Assembly: GCA_012512605.1 (NCBI GenBank)
Contig: JAAZDX010000177.1
Coordinates: forward strand, 1-22,919
Reading direction: 5' to 3'
DNA from: Bacillota bacterium
GTDB taxonomy: Bacteria; Bacillota; UBA4882; UBA10575
DNA length: 22,919 nucleotides
Made by a program: the position numbers and the translations under genes. Position 1 is the first letter of the stretch; each line of letters begins with the position of its first letter. Below the pieces are notes generated by a model that was not told the DNA's origin, ran no database searches, and saw only the letters and a list, made by a program, of their open reading frames with translations. This document shows positions 15,300 to 22,125 of this stretch, one piece after another.

Positions 15300-15389
15300 T
15301 CCTTCACCTACATCTACAGAAACGTCTTTTCCACTAAATAAGTTTCGCATTACCACTTAATTATCCTGTTAAAGTTTGAATAAATATGA

Positions 15390-17288
15390 TTAAGCCCGGC
15401 GTCCACCCGGGGCTTCAATTTGCAAGACGATAATCGAGAGATCATCATTAATATCCCCACCCGCTTCAATACATGCCAATTCCAGTAGATATTGACTGAG
15501 GGGTTCCGCGGCATTTTCGCCGCTCCTTTTCAACGCTTTCAGGATCCAGTCGTCCTGAACTTTCCCGAGGGTCGCCGCTCCATCGCTTACCATCACCACA
15601 AGATCGCCATCGTCCAAAAAGTCCCGGTAATATTCGGGGTCGACCTTGGGGACGATCCCCAGCGGTAAGGAAGCAGAACGGATCACCTGTACTTCCCGGT
15701 CTTTTTTCACGTAAGTCGGTGCCGAACCGACCTTAAAAAGCTCCACCTCACCGGTGATCCGGTCAAACAGTAAGAGATCCAAGGTGGTAAACTCCTCTTC
15801 GGGCGTTGCTAAAAGCAGTAAGGAGTTCAAGCTTTGGAGGGCGAAACTTTTCTCAAATCCCGTTACCAACATATCCTCCATTAGCTTAATCGCCGCGCGG
15901 CTAATCCGGGCGGCGGCCGTACCTACCCCCATCCCATCACTGAGCAAAGCTAAAAAAAGATCATCATGGATCATCCTGAGCCGTTGTGAATCGCCGGACA
16001 CCTGGTTTCCCTTTTTCGGGACTTGGGCCACGGCAGTACGCACCGTATACTCTGGCTCCGGAGCCAGACAAAAGAGACATTGGTCTTCCCCACCCCGGCC
16101 ACATTCCCCGCTGGTGACCGCCAACCGCCAGCCTAAGGTCTTGGCGAGGAGAGGGGCAACAACTAAACGGCATTCTTGGGCCCCACCACACGCTCGTTTC
16201 TCCACGATCAGGCGGGTCCGTCCATCATTTCCATCTGGCAAGATACTAAGTTGGGCCCCACGCACACCCGCTTTCCGTAAAGTACGGCTCAGTTTTAGTT
16301 CGCTTTTCGGAACATAATCCAGGTTAACGGCAGTCGCCGCCGCCAACTGGGTCAAAAACCCGGCCATCCCGGTTAAACGATCGGCCAAAAAGAATTGGGC
16401 CTCGGCATAGCGTCGACGCCAATAATGACCGGTCCGTTCCTGCTCCATTACCAGATTGACCGTGGTCAGAAGCGACTCTTTCCTCACACATTCCTCCGCT
16501 AAATGTCCCCTTAGGTGCGAATGGTTGATTTTGCCCCCCATTTCTGCCCACCCAAGTAGCGTAAAAAGCTCCCGGTAGGTTTGGTAAAACCGTTCCTTCC
16601 AACACAAATCATATTTGGAGCAAGCAGAACAATTCTGATCCGCAATCTCCTGAAAAACGGCGAAGGCTTCTTCCTTTCCGGCAGCAGCTTCATCGGTCGG
16701 TAACGGCCTAAAGGTCCGACCCAGCTCCCGGAAGAGAGTGCCCAGTCCGCGGAGGCGGGCGGCACTTTCCGCCCACAGTAAGCGGTATTTATTGTCAGCT
16801 GCTGCTCCCGCCATCCCTGCCGTGAAACGCTTTTCCCAACGCACCAGGGTCGTAGTGGGGACGACCAAAAAGGTTAAAAGCGCAAAAAGCCCCTGGCCTA
16901 AGTCAGTCCACAATCCAGGTGCCTGCCACCACCAAGCGGCGCAGACCGCCGTCGGCAGCAATACAGCCGGTACCACCCGCCCTTTACCCTGGATCGGCAG
17001 GAAGGCCAGTAATAAGCCACTCCCCCCAATCCAGACCAGATGCCATGGTTTGGCTTGTCCCAAGGCGAAGTCAACCAGGAGAAAGAGGAGACTCAACGGC
17101 ACACCGGTCATCACGGCTGGCCGTGGACTGACCACCATTAACACTATAAACATAAAAAGGTAATTAAGACGGATCGGTCCGCCCACCCCGCTCCAGAAGA
17201 CGATTTGGGTGAGGACTAAATAAAGGAGTAAAGCCAATACCCAGAAAGTTAGCGCCTTTCGTTCTTTGGTTTGCTTTGCCCTTTCCAT
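15390..17288 (-). CDS. spoIIE: Stage II sporulation protein E (PP2C phosphatase), short form
   Basis: 632 residues against roughly 820-830 in Bacillus subtilis. The membrane region is short (about residues 12-148, perhaps six or seven helices rather than ten). The middle holds the cysteine cluster NCSACSKYDLCW (C220, C223, C229) and a second Cys-rich part (CGGAQEC, CGRGG, CLFC). The PP2C domain has all three metal aspartates in LLSDGMGVG (D451), MVSDGAATLG (D569) and NDDLSIIVLQ (D615/D616). SpoIIE dephosphorylates SpoIIAA to release sigma-F in the forespore and localises to the polar septum. The ATG at 17288 has AGGAG 9 nt upstream. It has its own promoter of Spo0A-type spacing (17337-17369), overlapping the end of the preceding gene. 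Confidence 0.95.
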   Translation of the reverse strand: MERAKQTKERKALTFWVLALLLYLVLTQIVFWSGVGGPIRLNYLFMFIVLMVVSPRPAVMTGVPLSLLFLLVDFALGQAKPWHLVWIGGSGLLLAFLPIQGKGRVVPAVLLPTAVCAAWWWQAPGLWTDLGQGLFALLTFLVVPTTTLVRWEKRFTAGMAGAAADNKYRLLWAESAARLRGLGTLFRELGRTFRPLPTDEAAAGKEEAFAVFQEIADQNCSACSKYDLCWKERFYQTYRELFTLLGWAEMGGKINHSHLRGHLAEECVRKESLLTTVNLVMEQERTGHYWRRRYAEAQFFLADRLTGMAGFLTQLAAATAVNLDYVPKSELKLSRTLRKAGVRGAQLSILPDGNDGRTRLIVEKRACGGAQECRLVVAPLLAKTLGWRLAVTSGECGRGGEDQCLFCLAPEPEYTVRTAVAQVPKKGNQVSGDSQRLRMIHDDLFLALLSDGMGVGTAAARISRAAIKLMEDMLVTGFEKSFALQSLNSLLLLATPEEEFTTLDLLLFDRITGEVELFKVGSAPTYVKKDREVQVIRSASLPLGIVPKVDPEYYRDFLDDGDLVVMVSDGAATLGKVQDDWILKALKRSGENAAEPLSQYLLELACIEAGGDINDDLSIIVLQIEAPGGRRA

Positions 17289-17336
17289 CGATCACAACTC
17301 CTGTCCCGCAAGTTTTGTCTGCCCATCGGCCCCACT

Positions 17337-17369
17337 ATTATAACAGCTTTTACCTTTTATTTATGTCGA
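17337..17369 (-). promoter_or_regulatory. spoIIE promoter, sigma-A with 21-bp spacer and a 0A-box-like -35
   Basis: On the minus strand a perfect TATAAT (17337-17342) with TG one base upstream, and TCGACA (17364-17369, 5 of 6) with a 21-bp spacer. TGTCGACA at the -35 is palindromic and matches the Spo0A box TGTCGAA in 6 of 7 positions on both strands. The Bacillus subtilis spoIIE promoter is known to have over-long spacing and to need Spo0A~P. Predicted leader is about 41 nt. Confidence 0.65.
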
Positions 17370-18435
17370 CATCTACGCGATCAAAAAACCGCCTTTTTCG
17401 GGCTTTATCCGCCTCTTTCTTTGGCTTGGGCAGTGGGCAAAGCGCCATGGGGACCAGAATGGTCAAAGCAAAGCAGCCGTAAAACGGATAAACTTTTTGC
17501 AGTAACCGGGCAAAACCAAAGCGGCTGACCACCGCCGCCAAAAACAGGACAAGGGCCAGTTTCCCGAGATAAGCCTGGCCGTGTTCAAGATGGAAACGGG
17601 AAACTAGTCCATAGGCGTTCGCCACCAGACTGGTGAAGAGTTCGCCCCAGAGTACGAAGGAATAAAAAAAAGGCCACCCCCACCGCCATTTTTGGGTCAA
17701 GAAAAGGATGGGTAGCTCTATACCGCTAAAGTCGAAACTTTTCAGCACAAGATGGAATAAACTAGCCAGAATTCCTAAGGCAAACCCACCCAGCAGCCCA
17801 CCACCCATGAGAATTCCCGGATCGGGCTCCCACCGGTGGAGGGTGACCAACACCGGTAGGGCTAAGATTAAATTGTAGGCGCTGTATTGCAGGGCAGCCC
17901 AGAACCAACTTCCACTCGGGAGACCGGCCGCCGTCGGCGGAGCGGTCATCCCCACCCCCCCCAAGTTCAGCAACAACCCTGTCAGACACAGCAAGGGCAC
18001 CACCAAAGTATTTACACCCTTAAGACCGGCTAAGGGTTTAATCAGCGTCAGCAGGCAACCGACCACTGCAGCCCCCGTCCCCAACGCCCAACCCCAACCA
18101 AACGCAACCGTAACCGCACCGGAACCGGCCAGCATAATCCCGATCAAGAGAAACAAAAACACCGTCAGCATTAGATCACAGAACAACGCGTATTGGTGCC
18201 CAACGACTACAACGAAAAAATCCCGGTAAGATTCGGCTTTGACCCTTCTTCCCCATTCCATGGCCTTGACGCCCAAAAAGGCAAAAATAACACCGGACAA
18301 GACAAGTCCCCAGGTACCATCCTTCTGATACCGGGAGAAAAAATACCAGATCTCCTGCCCGGAGGCAAAGCCGGCACCAACAACGGTCCCAATATAAATA
18401 AAGGCGATCACCACCATCCGTCCGAACCGCGCCAT
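17350..18435 (-). CDS. YkvI-like membrane protein (LeuT-fold transporter-like)
   Basis: 361 residues, nearly all hydrophobic, with about ten membrane helices. The N-terminal VVIAFIYIGTVVGAGFASGQEI is the hallmark of the YkvI group, related in layout to amino-acid/APC carriers (unwound GAGFASGQE in helix 1). The substrate is unknown. The tail after the last helix is basic (KPKKEADKARKRR). The ATG at 18435 has GGGGGAG 8 nt upstream and lies one base after the TAA of the dacF-type gene, so the two are almost certainly co-translated. Its 3' end contains the spoIIE promoter. Confidence 0.85.
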   Translation of the reverse strand: MARFGRMVVIAFIYIGTVVGAGFASGQEIWYFFSRYQKDGTWGLVLSGVIFAFLGVKAMEWGRRVKAESYRDFFVVVVGHQYALFCDLMLTVFLFLLIGIMLAGSGAVTVAFGWGWALGTGAAVVGCLLTLIKPLAGLKGVNTLVVPLLCLTGLLLNLGGVGMTAPPTAAGLPSGSWFWAALQYSAYNLILALPVLVTLHRWEPDPGILMGGGLLGGFALGILASLFHLVLKSFDFSGIELPILFLTQKWRWGWPFFYSFVLWGELFTSLVANAYGLVSRFHLEHGQAYLGKLALVLFLAAVVSRFGFARLLQKVYPFYGCFALTILVPMALCPLPKPKKEADKARKRRFFDRVDVDINKR

Positions 18436-18436
18436 T

Positions 18437-19648
18437 TTATCGTCTCCCCCAAATCCGTCGCCACCAGTAGTCGCGAACGATCCGCTCCCGCGGGTACAAT
18501 TCAACCCAATCCACCTCTTGCCCTTGGAAGTAGAAACTGAGCCGCCCGACGGTGGCTCCAGCTTTGACCGGCAAAAACAACGCCGCCGGGTCCAAATGGA
18601 CGCGACATTGTCCCTCCCCCTCTTTACCCTTGGGGAGCACGACCATTAGATCGCGACGGGGATAGAGCGCAACTTCATCCGGATACCCCTGCGGTACAGC
18701 GAGCTTTACCGCCGGGGTTTCCGCCTTCGCCAGGAGCTTGAGGGTAAAATTATTAAAACCGTACTCCAGTAAGCGAGCAGCTTCCCCCCAGCGGTCGGGG
18801 CTGTTTAAAACAACGGCAATAAACCGCCGTCCATCACGGGTCGCCGAAGCCACTAGACAGTATCCCGCCCGGTTCGTCGTCCCGGTTTTGACCCCATCCG
18901 CTCCCGCGAAGGACCAGAGTAAACGGTTGGTATTCCGCACCGGCCTGGTTTTCGCCCCCTGATACCACTCAACTGCTTCTTCCCGGGTCCCCACGATCCG
19001 GACAAATTCCGGGAGACCAAAACCATACCTGGTCATTAACGCTAAGTCATAGGCGCTACTATAATGGTTTGGTGCCGTCAAGCCATGGGCATTGCAAAAA
19101 TTAGTGTTTATTGCCCCGATCTCCCTGGCTTTCACATTCATCAGCTTGGCAAAATTCTGTTCCGAGCCGCCAATATGTTCGGCCAAAGCAACGCTCCCAT
19201 CATTGGCCGAACGTAACATCACCCCTTCCAGCAGCTCCGCCAGGACAATCTTTTCCCCTGCTTTCAGCCAAAGACTGGAGCCACCAGTCCGCGCCGCCTT
19301 TGGGCTCACCGTCACCACATCATGGGGGTTTCCTTTCTCCAGAGTAACAATGGCGGTCATGATCTTCGTCGTGCTGGCCGGGGATCTCCGCATATGTTCA
19401 TTCTTGGCGTATAGAATCATCCCGCTGACCGCTTCGACCAGAATGGCTGCTCCAGCGTTGATCCGCGGCGGCGGAACAACCTGCGGCAGATAAACAAGGG
19501 GTGGGTAGCGTTCCACCCGACGGTAGCCGCCGCCAACGGGCAGTTCCACCCCGAGCCGCGCGATGACAACCAGCAAAAGGAGCAATCCTCCACCGCACAC
19601 CAACCAACACCAGGGTTTGGTTTGCCCTCGAAAAAGACCTTTTCTCAT
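18437..19648 (-). CDS. D-alanyl-D-alanine carboxypeptidase, DacF/PBP5 type (peptidase S11)
   Basis: 403 residues. A membrane helix or signal (WLVCGGGLLLLLVVIA) precedes the catalytic domain. SxxK is STTK (S92-K95), SxN is SAN in MLRSANDGS (S147-N149), and KTG is in DGVKTGTTNRAGYCL (K254-G256). The C-terminal beta domain begins after YGFNNFTLKLLA. The enzyme trims the terminal D-Ala of peptidoglycan stem peptides. dacF of Bacillus subtilis is a forespore gene that adjusts cortex crosslinking, and the neighbouring sporulation genes favour that role here. ATG at 19648 has GAGGTG 6 nt upstream. A strong terminator stands just upstream, so the gene must start a new unit. Confidence 0.93.
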   Translation of the reverse strand: MRKGLFRGQTKPWCWLVCGGGLLLLLVVIARLGVELPVGGGYRRVERYPPLVYLPQVVPPPRINAGAAILVEAVSGMILYAKNEHMRRSPASTTKIMTAIVTLEKGNPHDVVTVSPKAARTGGSSLWLKAGEKIVLAELLEGVMLRSANDGSVALAEHIGGSEQNFAKLMNVKAREIGAINTNFCNAHGLTAPNHYSSAYDLALMTRYGFGLPEFVRIVGTREEAVEWYQGAKTRPVRNTNRLLWSFAGADGVKTGTTNRAGYCLVASATRDGRRFIAVVLNSPDRWGEAARLLEYGFNNFTLKLLAKAETPAVKLAVPQGYPDEVALYPRRDLMVVLPKGKEGEGQCRVHLDPAALFLPVKAGATVGRLSFYFQGQEVDWVELYPRERIVRDYWWRRIWGRR

Positions 19649-19672
19649 GGGAACACCTCTTTTACCCTCAAT

Positions 19673-19700
19673 TCATATGCGGTTTCCCCTGTTTAAATGC
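19673..19700 (-). promoter_or_regulatory. Weak candidate forespore-sigma promoter of the dacF-type gene
   Basis: On the minus strand GCATT (19696-19700), 16 bp, CATATGA (19673-19679). This resembles sigma-F/sigma-G sites (GHATR and CATNHTA) with one mismatch in each element. A promoter is needed here because a terminator lies upstream, but this match is marginal. Confidence 0.25.
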
Positions 19701-19726
19701 TGGTCCGTTTCGCTTCGGTCGAGGAT

Positions 19727-19750
19727 AAAAAAAAGGACCCTAACGGGTCC
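19727..19750 (-). terminator. Intrinsic terminator after the GerMN gene
   Basis: On the minus strand GGACCC and GGGTCC enclose a GTTA loop, followed by eight T. The TAG stop codon of the GerMN gene (19742-19740) begins in the loop, so the ribosome reaches the hairpin itself as it terminates. Confidence 0.92.
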
Positions 19751-20351
19751 AGTTGTCTCTAATCGCTTGTTCGTTTCGTCTTAAAGGTCGGGATAGATCA
19801 AAGTGCCCAGCCAAGGTCTCCACCGGTTGCCCTTCGATCAGAATCCGGACCGCTTCCACCTCCGGAAACTTGGTCAAAGTATTCACCAAGGACCAGACGA
19901 CGAGCGCTTCGCCCCAGGAGCCCCGGTCAATCCGTACCGCTTCTTGGGAAAGGTCCACCACCGCAAGGCCGCTCTCGATCTCTAGATTGCGGACGGTGGT
20001 TTTGGGCGGCAGAACCGGTTGCAAGCCTACTGTCTCTGGCCCTTTGATCAACTCCCGGAGCGCCGCCTTCTCCGGTTCCGTGGTCGGACCGATCGTCCGC
20101 ACTTCCGGGACCAGTAGACTCTGTCCTTCCTCATCGGCGATAAAATAGAGTGCTACTTTCCGCGGGGCGTTCTCTGCAAGACCCGCGGTCTCCGCCTGGA
20201 TGATCGCAAGCTCACTCTGGACTTGGCGCAGCGCGGCCCGTTGGGAAAAGAACCCATAGGTGCCGACCAGAACCGTTAAAGCCACTCCGCAGGCAAAAGC
20301 AAGCAAGGGTAACTTCCATTCCGGCTTTAGGCTCAACTTAAACTTCTTCAT
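19740..20351 (-). CDS. GerMN-domain membrane protein
   Basis: 203 residues. One N-terminal helix (LPLLAFACGVALTVLVGTYGFF, about 14-35) and a short coiled-coil-like stretch (LRQVQSELAIIQAETAGLAE) lead to a GerMN domain (about 58-185). Its marks are KVALYFIADEEGQSLLVPEVR, KAALRELIKGPE, VRNLEIESGLAVVDLSQEA and WSLVNTLTKFPEVEAVRILIEGQPV. There is no lipobox, unlike GerM itself. GerMN domains occur in sporulation and germination proteins such as GerM and LpqB. The exact role is unknown, but attachment between envelope layers is a fair guess. ATG at 20351 has GAGG 7 nt upstream, 11 bp after the stop of the barrel-like gene, so the two are a tight pair closed by a terminator. Confidence 0.85.
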   Translation of the reverse strand: MKKFKLSLKPEWKLPLLAFACGVALTVLVGTYGFFSQRAALRQVQSELAIIQAETAGLAENAPRKVALYFIADEEGQSLLVPEVRTIGPTTEPEKAALRELIKGPETVGLQPVLPPKTTVRNLEIESGLAVVDLSQEAVRIDRGSWGEALVVWSLVNTLTKFPEVEAVRILIEGQPVETLAGHFDLSRPLRRNEQAIRDNWTR

Positions 20352-20362
20352 CGTCACGCCTC

Positions 20363-21061
20363 TTAGTAACGGAGGAAAAGACCCACGTCCCACTGGCCAT
20401 CAGGATCCTGGCCCGCGACCAGCCCGGTCTCAAGTTTATTGGGCCATGCTTTAAAGACGGTCGTTTGGTGGTGAAAATTCCCTTCAACGCCAATGTGGGG
20501 TTGGACCCGAATCCCAAAACCTTTGGGCAACCGCCAGTTCAGATCCAATTCCACAAAAAGCTCGGGTTCATGGTCTTCCTGTAAATTGTATTCGCCCTGC
20601 GCACCCGCGAGGAGATAGTGGTTATACCCGATACCAATCTGGAGCCCCAAAAGGTAATCCACATATTTGGCCCCTTTGTCTGCCGGGAGAATGGTGTTCA
20701 CTCCCGAAACTAAACGGATGTTTTGGTTTAAGGGTACATTGGCTTGGCCGCCGACAAGATAATGCTCCCCGGTCAGGTCGTAACCGGCCTGGAAGGCCAG
20801 CCGGTCCCCCGGCGTAAGCAAAAAGCGTGTTTGCCACCGGTTGCCTGTTAATTCTTGTAGTCCCAGATCCCGGTAAGCCAAATCAAAGCCGACAACCTCA
20901 TTCAACTGGTAACCAACCTGAAATTGGGCCTGATCCCGTAAAGAATAGGAAACCGTCCCTGACCACGGCGTAGCCGCGACCGCCGACGTGCCAACGCCAA
21001 AGACCGCTCCCCAAATTAACAAACCAACAAGCGCAACACGTAGTCTGCCTAGTTTTCTCAC
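20363..21061 (-). CDS. Secreted beta-rich protein, candidate outer-membrane beta-barrel
   Basis: 232 residues. A signal peptide (LRVALVGLLIWGAVFGVGTS, likely cleaved near AVAA) is followed by a chain of alternating strands: FQVGYQLNEVVGFDLAYRDL, WQTRFLLTPGDRLAFQAGYD, YLVGGQANVPLNQNIRLVSG, LLGLQIGIGYNHYLLAGAQG, FVELDLNWRLPKGFGIRVQP and a last strand WDVGLFLRY. Alternating polar and nonpolar residues, short Gly/Asn/Asp turns, aromatic girdle residues and a C-terminal aromatic residue are typical of outer-membrane barrels of about 8-10 strands. I know no named family for it. A spore-envelope protein is the alternative. Start is GTG at 21061 with AGGAGG 7 nt upstream. The leader carries an inverted repeat covering this site. 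GerMN gene follows after 11 bp. Confidence 0.75.
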   Translation of the reverse strand: MRKLGRLRVALVGLLIWGAVFGVGTSAVAATPWSGTVSYSLRDQAQFQVGYQLNEVVGFDLAYRDLGLQELTGNRWQTRFLLTPGDRLAFQAGYDLTGEHYLVGGQANVPLNQNIRLVSGVNTILPADKGAKYVDYLLGLQIGIGYNHYLLAGAQGEYNLQEDHEPELFVELDLNWRLPKGFGIRVQPHIGVEGNFHHQTTVFKAWPNKLETGLVAGQDPDGQWDVGLFLRY

Positions 21062-21146
21062 AGCGATCCCTCCTAATCATCTCTTCTATTTCGGGAGAAA
21101 GGCTTTAATTCCTTTTCTATCTTTCGTTTAATTAATGGGATCGCTG
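21061..21146 (-). promoter_or_regulatory. Structured leader able to sequester the start of the barrel-like gene
   Basis: In the mRNA, CAGCGATCCC (21146-21137) is perfectly complementary to GGGATCGCTG (21070-21061), which runs from the end of the AGGAGG site to the first base of the GTG start. The 66-nt loop itself contains a second hairpin, AGAAAAGG (21118-21111) with CCTTTCT (21102-21096), with one bulged A. The layout suggests translational control. No named riboswitch was recognised, and I could not identify the promoter. Confidence 0.45.
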
Positions 21147-21178
21147 GTTAATTTTGTTTAAATATTTGGTAGTCCGGG

Positions 21179-21532
21179 TTATTGCAGCTGTTGGTTCTGG
21201 TAAGGAAACTGCGTTTGATAGTTGGCAAACTGCTGGTGGGTCTGCTCCACATTTTGCCGGGCGGCCGAGGTCAATTTGTACCAACCCTTCTTAAACATCA
21301 AGTTGTATGCTTCCCGCGCCGTCTGGTGCGTATCATGGAAAACACCCATCACCACCTGGTGAAGCTGTTCATGACTGGCTTCACGCACAAAGATATTGTA
21401 GTTATCGGTCAGGTATTTCTGCGTCGCCAGCACATCATTGAGAATATCCCGGTCATTAATCTCTGGCCCTTTTACCTTCGGCACCCCAACCGAAGGATTC
21501 TTAATCGTTCCCTGATTTTGTTGGTTTTGCAC
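21179..21532 (-). CDS. CotF-family spore coat protein
   Basis: 117 residues. The Coat_F core is clear: INDRDILNDVLATQKYLTDN, YNIFVREASHEQLHQVVM, VFHDTHQTAREAYNLMFKKGWY. Both ends are Gln/Asn-rich, as in many coat proteins. It is expected in the coat of the mature spore, made in the mother cell. Start is GTG at 21532 with GGAGG 7-8 nt upstream. It is preceded by a decayed second coat gene (21669-21836), which matches the usual tandem arrangement of a small coat gene followed by cotF. No terminator separates it from the barrel-like gene downstream. Confidence 0.9.
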   Translation of the reverse strand: MQNQQNQGTIKNPSVGVPKVKGPEINDRDILNDVLATQKYLTDNYNIFVREASHEQLHQVVMGVFHDTHQTAREAYNLMFKKGWYKLTSAARQNVEQTHQQFANYQTQFPYQNQQLQ

Positions 21533-21668
21533 TTTTTTCCCTCCAAAATTTTAATACCTTTACCCCTCTTTTGCTTTCAACAAAGTTGCTGATAATGAGT
21601 GTAAATCATCTATGCTAAAACCTGACAACGAAGAAAACTCCACGCGCTACTTCTGTCTCATCCAGCTC

Positions 21669-21836
21669 CTAGTACAAGGTCTTGTTGGCATTCAGCTCAT
21701 TTAGCAACCGGATATAATGGGCCTGGTGCATCTGGCCCGCCTTATGTACCAGATTCTTGATCTCCTGGTCCTGACAGGCCTGGGCCCAATGACTGCACTT
21801 TTGTGGTTTTTCCTAACATCCCCCCATATCTTTCCA
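21669..21836 (-). pseudogene. Decayed small spore-coat gene (ferritin-like/CotF-partner type)
   Basis: One minus-strand frame reads WKDMGGC, a TAG stop (21815-21813), then 47 residues to TAG at 21669: EKPQKCSHWAQACQDQEIKN and LVHKAGQMHQAHYIRLLNEL, ending NANKTLY. This resembles the ~60-residue clostridial coat proteins of the form E..C..KY..YA..ASDPELK..F...AQMEQQHY..LL..L, often found just before cotF. The reading frame is broken by the in-frame TAG, and the expected N-terminal part and start codon are missing; a terminator hairpin sits where they should be. I read it as a truncated remnant. The family assignment rests on memory of the pattern. Confidence 0.55.
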
Positions 21837-21837
21837 C

Positions 21838-21895
21838 AAAAAAAGAAGACCATGCGGAAAGGCCGCCGGTAAAACCTGGCTTCCGTCTGGTCTTC
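21838..21895 (-). terminator. Strong intrinsic terminator, probably of the alaS unit
   Basis: On the minus strand GAAGACCA (21895-21888) pairs with TGGTCTTC (21852-21845). Inner pairs CGGAA/TTCCG, GCC/GGC and GGT/ACC make one long hairpin, and seven T follow (21844-21838). It lies about 230 bp after the alaS stop, beyond repeat copy B. Confidence 0.85.
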
Positions 21896-21916
21896 GCTAT
21901 AATCTCGTCACTCGTT

Positions 21917-22024
21917 GCTGGTCGCTGGTCACTAGTCGCTCGCATTCAAGCATACCGCTGGAAGCACCACCCGGCCCGGTGAGCGCCGTCATACGCCGCT
22001 AATAATGCCGCCTACCAACAATCC
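21917..22024. repeat. Degenerate intergenic repeat, family 1, copy B
   Basis: Partner of 303-467, in the same orientation. It shares the exact 17-nt word at 21917-21933, ATTCAAGCAT at 21944-21953, a CCCGG..CGGTGAG..GCCG stretch and CAACAATCC near the end. It sits between the alaS stop and its distant terminator. An upstream string of CTCGT/CTGGT units looks like a short degenerate tandem repeat. Confidence 0.5.
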
Positions 22025-22125
22025 AGCAAACTTCGCTCGTATGCGCGAAACCAAAGCAAACATTAAAGAAACCAACCTCACGTTCTAAGTAGAAGTTAAT
22101 CTTAAGCCCGGCTTGCTTCAGTAGC

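Noticed and set aside
21813..21815. Programmed readthrough or recoding of the TAG in the coat-gene remnant
   Set aside because: The start codon, ribosome site and N-terminal part are also missing, so simple decay explains it better.
21742..21945. 67-residue minus-strand frame across the terminator and repeat B
   Set aside because: It reads through a terminator hairpin and repeat DNA, and part of it is out of frame with the coat-gene remnant. No protein family fits.
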